Shown here in pieces: positions 38,778 through 44,384 of a stretch of DNA of 44,384 nucleotides. The notes under the pieces are model-generated. The model ran no database searches. It was not told where the DNA came from and saw only the letters and a list, made by a program, of their open reading frames with translations. The stretch's first letter is position 1, and each line of letters opens with the position of its first letter. Position numbers and translations under genes: made by a program. Source of the DNA: Dehalococcoidia bacterium (lineage in GTDB: Bacteria; Chloroflexota; Dehalococcoidia; Dehalococcoidales; RBG-16-60-22); contig JAUXAC010000009.1 of assembly GCA_030615035.1 (NCBI GenBank), forward strand, positions 1 to 44,384, given 5' to 3'.

Positions 38778-40034
38778 TTACCTAGCCTTTTTGACTTTGA
38801 TTATCAAAAGTGAGCCGACAACCATATAGGTAAAACAAGCTCCAAGCATCACCTGGTAGCCCAGGGCGGGGGCATAGTTATTAAGGAAATCAATTACCGG
38901 TCCGATGAGGCGTGCCAGGGCAGCACCGCCAGCCGTAGCCAGATTGGTCAGACCAAGGTAGCGTGCCTCCTCACCTTTAGGTACCAAATCTGTGGCCAGT
39001 GCCCAGTTGGTGCTCATAAAAGCCCCAAATGACATTCCTATAAGGCCGCCAAAGGATATTATCAGCACGTAGTTGTGTTGAAATAGGAATATCAACGCAA
39101 TTCCTAGAGCACCAAAGAGACCAGAAGTGATGGCAATTGGTTGGCGTCCCACCCTATCCGACAGACGCCCGGCAGGATAGACCACAGCTAACATGCCAGC
39201 AACCACCACTATTGAAAACTTTGCCATTGCTGTGGCTGGATTGGCTACGCCAACAACATCCTTGAGAAAATACAGGGCAAAGGTATGTAAGGTAGTGAAC
39301 GCCATCAGGATAAGGAGGCGAGATATTAGAAACCAGACAAAATCACGGTTTGCCTTGACATCAATCTTGAAACTTTTGTACAGGGTTGGTAGTAAGGGTA
39401 GTTGTGAGCCACCGCTCCCGGGTCGTTCCTTGACCATCAGGACAGTGGCAATCATAGCCCCTAGCAGGACAATAGTCAGTGCCCCCAAGACCAGCCATAA
39501 CCAGAAGACTCCCTGACCAATGGAGTAACGATCCATAAAGAAGGCTATCGGGTATAATAGGGCAATCCCACCCACTATCTCGAGCAGGGTCTTTACTCCT
39601 GAGGCTAGCCCCCGTCTCCTTTCGGGTACCAGGTCGGGAATAAATGCCTGGTAAGGTCCCTGTGCGGTATTACTACTGACCTGCAATAGGCAATAGATGA
39701 CAAAAATGGTGGCGTAACTCCAACATAAACCTATCCCAGGGAGAAACAGGATAGTGGCCATGGTGCCCAGCAGAATGTAAGGTCGCCGCCGCCCCCAGCT
39801 AAAGCCAAGGCGGTCACTGAGCGCACCGGCTATCGGCTGGACGGCTATCGCCAGCATTAGTCCGGTAAAGGTAAGAAGACCGAGGTAGGTATTCTTTTGC
39901 GACTCGGCAACAAAGTCCAGCAGTCGTAATGGCAGAATGATGCTGTGCAGGCTACTCCAGAGGGCGGCCAGGGCAAAACCAAAGATGGTAATCTTGAGGT
40001 AATCAATACGGCGAAACTGCCCAGCGTTGCTCAT
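38778..40034 (-). CDS. MFS transporter, SLC45/GPH-like
   Basis: A 418-residue major-facilitator protein with twelve helices. ALSDRLGFSWGRRRPYIL near residue 75 is the GPH/SLC45-type loop 2-3 motif, and a related GRLSDRVGRQP repeats in the second half. Such transporters carry sugars, drugs or siderophore-like compounds with protons or sodium. ATG 40034 is chosen over a frame to 40154, which would run into pabB. It is divergent from pabB with 68 bases between. Confidence 0.88.
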   Translation of the reverse strand: MSNAGQFRRIDYLKITIFGFALAALWSSLHSIILPLRLLDFVAESQKNTYLGLLTFTGLMLAIAVQPIAGALSDRLGFSWGRRRPYILLGTMATILFLPGIGLCWSYATIFVIYCLLQVSSNTAQGPYQAFIPDLVPERRRGLASGVKTLLEIVGGIALLYPIAFFMDRYSIGQGVFWLWLVLGALTIVLLGAMIATVLMVKERPGSGGSQLPLLPTLYKSFKIDVKANRDFVWFLISRLLILMAFTTLHTFALYFLKDVVGVANPATAMAKFSIVVVAGMLAVVYPAGRLSDRVGRQPIAITSGLFGALGIALIFLFQHNYVLIISFGGLIGMSFGAFMSTNWALATDLVPKGEEARYLGLTNLATAGGAALARLIGPVIDFLNNYAPALGYQVMLGACFTYMVVGSLLIIKVKKAR

Positions 40035-40064
40035 TGTCTTAAAGCATAGCAGAGCCGAGGCAAA

Positions 40065-40093
40065 GAGACAATATTCTGTATTAGGTATATAAT
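40065..40093 (+). promoter_or_regulatory. Promoter of pabBAC
   Basis: GAGACA (40065-40070, four of six bases of consensus), 17 bases, perfect TATAAT (40088-40093). The SD AAGGGG lies a few bases further on, so the leader is very short. Confidence 0.55.
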
Positions 40094-40102
40094 CAAGGGG
40101 AA

Positions 40103-41539
40103 ATGAAGCGTTATCCGTTAGTAGAGGAAATACATACCCCGCTCGGTGCCCCACAATTCTTTGAAATATTCAGAGACCGACCTTTCAGTTTCTTTCTTGA
40201 TAGCGGTATGGACCCGGATAGGCTGGGACGTTACTCCTTCATGGGCAGCGACCCTTTTCTGGTGTTGAGGAGCCGGGGTGAGGAAGTCTCACTGATTAGA
40301 GATGGGACGGGAGAAAGTAGAAGGGGTAATCCTTTTGATGTAGCCGGTGAGTTATTGACGGTCTATTCTCTGGATGGGTGCCCGAATGGCATCCCCTTTG
40401 CCGGCGGGGCAGTTGGTTATTTCAGTTATGACTTGTGTCATTTCATTGAACGCCTGCCGGCTACTGCTGTTGATGATTTGAGTCTTCCCGAATGCTACTT
40501 AGCTTTCTACGACGCGATTGTTGCCTTTGACCATCTTGAGGGGAGGGCGTATCTGGTGTCCACCGGGTTTCCGGAGTTGGGAGAGATGAAAAGGAAGCGG
40601 AGGGCGGAAGAAAGGCTTGAGGAGGTGAAGAGCCGGATGCTGAATAAACCCTTTATTGCAGGTGAGATGTGTTCGGTTTCAATGGAAGAAGGTATGGTGC
40701 TTAAATCAAATTTTTCTCATGAAGAATATCTGAGAGCCGTGGAAAATGTCAGAGAATATATACGAGCAGGGGACATTTTTCAGGTAAACCTGTCCCAGAG
40801 ATTTGAAGCTGACTTAAGTATTCCGCCCTATGAACTCTATCAGCGATTGCGCAAAATCAATCCAGCCCCTTTTGCCAGCTATCTTGATTTTGACGGAGTA
40901 AGTGTTGTTGGTGCTTCGCCGGAGAGATTTCTCAAAGTTCAGGGTGATTGGGTTGAGACCCGTCCAGTCAAGGGGACTAGACCGCGTGGTAAATCTGAGG
41001 CGGAGGACAAAGCCCTGGCTGACGAGTTGTTGGCAAGCATTAAAGACAGGGCGGAGAATGTTATGATTGTTGACCTTGAGCGGAACGACCTGGGACGCGT
41101 GTGCCGCTATGGAACAGTGAGAGTTACCGAACTGGCTATTCTGGAGACCTATCCAACTGTCTTTCACCTGACCTCTACGGTGAAGGGCAGATTGTGCGAA
41201 GACAAAGACCGAATTGACCTGCTTAAAGCCACCTTCCCGGGTGGTTCAATAACCGGTGCCCCGAAGGTGCGGGCAATGGAAATCATTGATGAGCTGGAGC
41301 CTACCAGGAGAAGCGTTTATACCGGCTCAATTGGTTACCTTAGCTTCAGCGGTGAAATGGACTTAAACATAGTTATCCGGACTTTTCTGGTTAAAGGTGG
41401 AAGGGCTTACTTCCAGGTGGGGGGTGGCATCGTCTATGATTCGGAACCAGAGGCGGAGTATGTGGAGACACTGGACAAAGCCAAAGCGCTGATTCAGGCG
41501 CTTAAGCTATCGCCTCAGGTCGTGGTGGAGGTAACATAG
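40103..41539 (+). CDS. pabB: Aminodeoxychorismate synthase component I
   Basis: A 478-residue chorismate-using enzyme that, with the glutaminase PabA, makes 4-amino-4-deoxychorismate for folate. The core shows PVKGTRPRG near 293, DLERNDLGRV near 324, and FPGGSITGAPKVRAMEIIDELEPT near 377-400. The GGSITGAPK form is typical of PabB rather than TrpE. It is followed by pabA and a pabC-like gene, which supports folate rather than tryptophan; an anthranilate role cannot be wholly excluded. AAGGGG precedes the ATG. Confidence 0.87.
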   Translation: MKRYPLVEEIHTPLGAPQFFEIFRDRPFSFFLDSGMDPDRLGRYSFMGSDPFLVLRSRGEEVSLIRDGTGESRRGNPFDVAGELLTVYSLDGCPNGIPFAGGAVGYFSYDLCHFIERLPATAVDDLSLPECYLAFYDAIVAFDHLEGRAYLVSTGFPELGEMKRKRRAEERLEEVKSRMLNKPFIAGEMCSVSMEEGMVLKSNFSHEEYLRAVENVREYIRAGDIFQVNLSQRFEADLSIPPYELYQRLRKINPAPFASYLDFDGVSVVGASPERFLKVQGDWVETRPVKGTRPRGKSEAEDKALADELLASIKDRAENVMIVDLERNDLGRVCRYGTVRVTELAILETYPTVFHLTSTVKGRLCEDKDRIDLLKATFPGGSITGAPKVRAMEIIDELEPTRRSVYTGSIGYLSFSGEMDLNIVIRTFLVKGGRAYFQVGGGIVYDSEPEAEYVETLDKAKALIQALKLSPQVVVEVT

Positions 41540-42124
41540 GTGATTCTGGTTATAGATAACTACGATTCGTTTGCTTATAACCTGGTTCAGTATCTGGGGG
41601 AGCTGGGCTGGGAACCTGTGGTCTATCGTAATGATGGCGTAACTCTGGAGCAGATTGAGACTATAGCGCCGACTCACATCATAATCTCTCCTGGTCCCTG
41701 TACCCCACTGGAAGCGGGAATTTCCAATGAGGTGGTGCGTTACTTCCGGGGGAAAATTCCCATTCTGGGGGTGTGTTTGGGGCACCAATGTATCGGGTAT
41801 GCATATGGCGGCGTCATTAAACGAGCCGCAGTGCCGGTACATGGTAAAACCTCTCTTATTTTCCACGATGGCGAAACTGTCTTTGAGGGTTTGCCGTCCC
41901 CTCTTGTGGGAGGACGCTATCATTCTCTGGTCATAGATGAGGAAGCGCTGCCTGCTTCTCTGGAGGTTTCCGCCAGAACCGAAGCGGGGGAGATTATGGG
42001 AGTTAGAGATAGGAAGGATATAGTGGAGGGAGTCCAGTTTCACCCGGAATCCATCCTGACCGATACAGGACATAATATATTGGCTAACTTCCTGCGCTTG
42101 CCAAGACCACAAATTAAGGAATAA
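41540..42124 (+). CDS. pabA: Aminodeoxychorismate / anthranilate synthase glutamine amidotransferase
   Basis: A 194-residue class I glutaminase that supplies ammonia to PabB. Cys79 in GVCLGHQ and His-Glu in VQFHPESIL near 170 complete the catalytic triad; DNYDSFAYNLVQYLG is the N-terminal signature. The GTG start directly abuts the pabB stop, with GGAGGT seven bases upstream inside pabB. In many bacteria one such subunit serves both PabB and TrpE. Confidence 0.92.
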   Translation: MILVIDNYDSFAYNLVQYLGELGWEPVVYRNDGVTLEQIETIAPTHIIISPGPCTPLEAGISNEVVRYFRGKIPILGVCLGHQCIGYAYGGVIKRAAVPVHGKTSLIFHDGETVFEGLPSPLVGGRYHSLVIDEEALPASLEVSARTEAGEIMGVRDRKDIVEGVQFHPESILTDTGHNILANFLRLPRPQIKE

Positions 42125-42130
42125 GCGGTG

Positions 42131-43021
42131 ATGGAAGAGATTGTCTATCTAAACGGTTCACTCATACCCCGTTCTCAGGCACGGGTATCGGTGTTCGACC
42201 ATGGTTTCCTCTATGGCTATGGATTGTTTGAGACCATGCGTGCCTACCACGGGACAATTTTTCTTCTGGAACGTCACCTGAAGCGCCTGCTAAATTCGGC
42301 AGCGGTTATTGGCTTGAGTCCCGAGCTGGCTGAAATTGACCTTGCTAAGGCTTGTACTGATACCCTGATGGCTAACGGTCTGCAGGATGCTCGCCTGAGG
42401 CTCACTGTCTCCAGGGGTGAGGTGGACTCATTCTCCGGCTCTGGCACCAGCGTTGCGCCCACGGTGCTGGTTACGGCAAGGAGTTATCAGGCTTTACCAG
42501 CCCAGATATACAATAAGGGTTTTAGAGTCGGGGCATCCTCCTTTCGTCGGTATAGCCAGTCTCCCCTGTCAAGACTTAAATCGGCTAATTATCTACTTAA
42601 CGTTCTGGCAAGGAAGGAAGCTGAGGCGGCTGGACTGGATGAGTCACTGTTGTTAAATGAACGCGGACTTATTACCGAGGGCAGCATAAGCAATGTCTTT
42701 TTTGTCGCTCACTCTGGTCTGGTTACGCCGCCTGTGGAAAGTGGCATCCTGCCCGGCATTACCCGCGAGGTGGTGATGGAACTGGCTGATGCTCTGGGAA
42801 TAAATGTTACCGAGGGCGAGGTAAGATTGGAAGACATGGGGCAATTTGGCGAGGCTTTCCTGACCAACTCGGTGATGGAGATAATGCCGCTGGTTGAGGT
42901 CAGGGACAATGCGGGAGAGGTTATAACCATCGGCTCGGGAAGACCGGGCAAAATCACCAAGAGACTGATGGCTGCCTACAGGGAGATGGTGGAAAGAGAG
43001 ACCTCAAGGGTAAATAGCTAG
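42131..43021 (+). CDS. pabC: Class IV aminotransferase, probable aminodeoxychorismate lyase
   Basis: A 296-residue PLP enzyme of fold type IV. VSVFDHGFLYGYGLFETMR near residue 20 is the family motif, and the PLP lysine is in LKSANYL near residue 158. Behind pabB-pabA it most likely splits 4-amino-4-deoxychorismate into para-aminobenzoate and pyruvate. The fold also covers D-alanine and branched-chain aminotransferases, so the assignment rests on context. ATG 42131 is preferred to the GTG three bases earlier. It overlaps the end of convergent argC by 18 bases. Confidence 0.8.
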   Translation: MEEIVYLNGSLIPRSQARVSVFDHGFLYGYGLFETMRAYHGTIFLLERHLKRLLNSAAVIGLSPELAEIDLAKACTDTLMANGLQDARLRLTVSRGEVDSFSGSGTSVAPTVLVTARSYQALPAQIYNKGFRVGASSFRRYSQSPLSRLKSANYLLNVLARKEAEAAGLDESLLLNERGLITEGSISNVFFVAHSGLVTPPVESGILPGITREVVMELADALGINVTEGEVRLEDMGQFGEAFLTNSVMEIMPLVEVRDNAGEVITIGSGRPGKITKRLMAAYREMVERETSRVNS

Positions 43022-44041
43022 CGCCTCAAGTCCAGCGGTCTCCGGCAAGCCGAGCATAAGGTTCATATTCTGGATGGCTTGCCCCGCCGCCCCCTTAACC
43101 AGGTTGTCAAGACAGCTGATAACAATGAGCTTCCCAGCTCTGTGGTCAATGGTGGGGTGAATGAGGCAGAAGTTGTTCCCCCAGGTGTGCTTGGTGTGGG
43201 GTGGGGATTCTACTATCCTGACAAAGGGCTCATCCTTATAGAAGTCCAGGTAGAGATTCCACAGCTCTTGCTCACCCTTTTTGCCGGCAGCAATTTTACC
43301 CGGGAGGAGGGGGGCATAGGTGGTGGTCAATATTCCCCTGGTCATCGGCAGTAGATGGGGAACAAAGGTCACCGAGGGCGATTTAGAGCCAAGCAGCTTT
43401 AGCTCCTGGGTAATCTCAGGCAGGTGTCGGTGCCCGTCCAGGGCGTAGGCGCTGGCATCTTCATTGGCTTCGGGAAAGTGAGTTTGCAGGCTGGCGGTTC
43501 TGCCCGACCCGGATATGCCGGACTTGCTATCAATAATAATGTCGGGCTCAATAAGTCCCTCTTTAACGGCTGGAGCCAGAGCCAGGATAGCCCCGGTGGG
43601 ATAGCAGCCAGGGTTAGCCACCAGTTGGGCTGAGGCGACCTGGGTCCGGTATAGCTCGGTTAGACCGTATACCGCCTGCTGCAGCAATTGTGGTGCCGGG
43701 TGAGTGAAACCGTACCAGCGCGGGTATTCCGCAGCATCCTTCAGCCTGAAGTCGGCGCTGATATCTACAACCTTGATGCCACGGCTGAGCGGTGGCATGA
43801 CCTCTTTAGCGCTCTCTTTATGGGGCATAGCCGAGAAGACGAAGTCAACCTCTCCCAGTCTGGCTTTAATGGTCAGTTCCAAGCCGGCTAAGTGAGGAAA
43901 AACTTTGTTCAACTTTTGCCCGGCAGCACTCCGCCCGGTAACTGAAACAAGCTCTACTCCCGGGTGCTGATGGAGCAGTCGTGCCAGCTCAACGCCGGCG
44001 TAACCGGTAACATTGATAATGCCTACCCTGGTCTTGCTCAT
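43004..44041 (-). CDS. argC: N-acetyl-gamma-glutamyl-phosphate reductase
   Basis: A 345-residue NADP-dependent reductase of arginine synthesis. The nucleotide loop VTGYAGVELARLLHQHP (11-27), nucleophile Cys146 in NPGCYPTG, and HRHLPEI near 205 with a catalytic histidine are present. It supplies the semialdehyde for ArgD (14250), yet is encoded 29 kb from argJBD. Its ATG begins 22 bases from the 3' end of tRNA-Gln on the same strand, so it may be transcribed with the tRNAs. AAAGGA lies upstream. It overlaps pabC by 18 bases. Confidence 0.94.
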   Translation of the reverse strand: MSKTRVGIINVTGYAGVELARLLHQHPGVELVSVTGRSAAGQKLNKVFPHLAGLELTIKARLGEVDFVFSAMPHKESAKEVMPPLSRGIKVVDISADFRLKDAAEYPRWYGFTHPAPQLLQQAVYGLTELYRTQVASAQLVANPGCYPTGAILALAPAVKEGLIEPDIIIDSKSGISGSGRTASLQTHFPEANEDASAYALDGHRHLPEITQELKLLGSKSPSVTFVPHLLPMTRGILTTTYAPLLPGKIAAGKKGEQELWNLYLDFYKDEPFVRIVESPPHTKHTWGNNFCLIHPTIDHRAGKLIVISCLDNLVKGAAGQAIQNMNLMLGLPETAGLEALAIYP

Positions 44042-44063
44042 TTATTTGAGTCCTTTTGCCTAG

Positions 44064-44137
44064 TGGCTGCCGAGCCAGGATTCGAACCTGGGCTAGAGGA
44101 TTCAAAGTCCCCCGTGCTACCACTACACAACTCGGCA
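44064..44137 (-). tRNA. tRNA-Gln (TTG)
   Basis: A complete cloverleaf with anticodon TTG in loop CTTTGAA. It begins with U1 paired with A72, typical of bacterial tRNA-Gln. CCA is encoded at 44064-44066. Immediately upstream of argC. Confidence 0.93.
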
Positions 44138-44146
44138 TTCTTTATG

Positions 44147-44231
44147 TGCCGAAGGTCGGACTCGAACCGACATGGAGGTTGCCCCCCAACAGTTTTTGAG
44201 ACTGTCGCGTATACCATTCCGCCACTTCGGC
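44147..44231 (-). tRNA. tRNA-Leu (CAA)
   Basis: A class II tRNA with a long variable arm, anticodon CAA in loop CTCAAAA, stem ACAGT/ACTGT, acceptor GCCGAAG/CTTCGGC. The 3' sequence after A73 is CA, so CCA is not encoded. Member of the tRNA cluster. Confidence 0.93.
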
Positions 44232-44241
44232 TTATATTAAG

Positions 44242-44316
44242 TGGAGCGGAAGAAGAGATTCGAACTCTCGACCCTCTCCTCGGCAAGGAGATGCTCTACC
44301 GCTGAGCCACTTCCGC
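44242..44316 (-). tRNA. tRNA-Gly (GCC)
   Basis: Anticodon GCC in loop TTGCCGA, stem TCTCC/GGAGA, acceptor GCGGAAG/CTTCCGC, T arm with GTTCGAATC. CCA is encoded at 44242-44244, with T73 as discriminator. Confidence 0.93.
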
Positions 44317-44325
44317 TGATTAGCC

Positions 44326-44384
<59 letters not shown>

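Noticed and set aside
40103..42124. trpE-trpG anthranilate synthase
   Set aside because: The GGSITGAPK motif and the pabC-like gene behind favour pabB-pabA; no other trp gene is present.

Overview
The window looks like a piece of a chromosome from an anaerobic bacterium of the Chloroflexota, most likely Dehalococcoidia. This is a judgement from gene content and protein style (NfnAB-like reductase pair, ArgJ-based arginine synthesis, DUF5679 zinc ribbon, tandem-GNAT proteins, one- to four-gene operons); there is no rRNA in the window to prove it. The first ~120 bases are runs of C and G that look like a damaged contig end. Starts are mixed: many genes have Shine-Dalgarno (SD) sequences, some use GTG or TTG, and several appear to be leaderless.

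Layout. 0.1-3.4 kb: an NfnA/NfnB-like ferredoxin-NADP reductase pair behind a promoter and an attenuator-like hairpin, then two small membrane proteins. 3.4-8.7 kb: mutS, an RND/MMPL exporter, a small membrane protein and gene debris. 8.8-10.5 kb: an imported-looking three-gene cassette headed by a TIGR04255-family protein, with heavily overlapping genes. 10.8-15.8 kb: a stand-alone pyruvate-kinase C-terminal-domain protein and an FAH-family enzyme (minus strand), divergent from argJ-argB-argD-DUF2784. 15.8-17.0 kb: a ~1 kb insertion carrying one methyltransferase, bounded by a partial copy of the initiator tRNA 3' end and the intact tRNA-fMet gene. 17.1-22.6 kb: DUF72, a TraR/DksA zinc finger, lspA, rluD-like, gltX, NfeD-like, a small basic protein and a small membrane protein. 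22.8-27.7 kb: a FemAB/CelD-like acyltransferase, an MshA-like glycosyltransferase, an MshD-like tandem GNAT, a PIG-L (MshB/BshB-type) deacetylase and a metallo-beta-lactamase-fold hydrolase. Together these suggest a low-molecular-weight thiol or glycoconjugate pathway. 27.8-32.8 kb: HIT, degenerate J-domain, alpha/beta hydrolase, GNAT, LysE and EamA genes, with an AT-rich stretch and a DegT gene relic. 32.8-37.9 kb: a DUF5679 mini-protein and a branched-chain amino-acid ABC importer (binding protein on plus, livG-livF-livH-livM on minus). 38-44.4 kb: tRNA-Glu, VTT membrane protein, MFS transporter, pabB-pabA-pabC, argC and a tRNA cluster (Gln, Leu, Gly, Phe) cut by the window end.

Two patterns cut across the genes. 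First, a family of modular intergenic repeats (a C/G-rich palindrome plus a GGGGC-stem hairpin, constant order, some with a shared outer end) occurs at about 10.7, 19.8, 22.6-22.8 and 26.0-26.3 kb. The hairpin arms change in a compensating way between copies. Second, gene remains (alpha/beta hydrolase, DegT aminotransferase, MutS-tail echoes, tRNA 3' end) mark past insertions and deletions. The best candidates for something undescribed are the TIGR04255 cassette, the MshA/MshB/MshD-like set outside Actinobacteria, and the tRNA-fMet-bounded mini-insertion.
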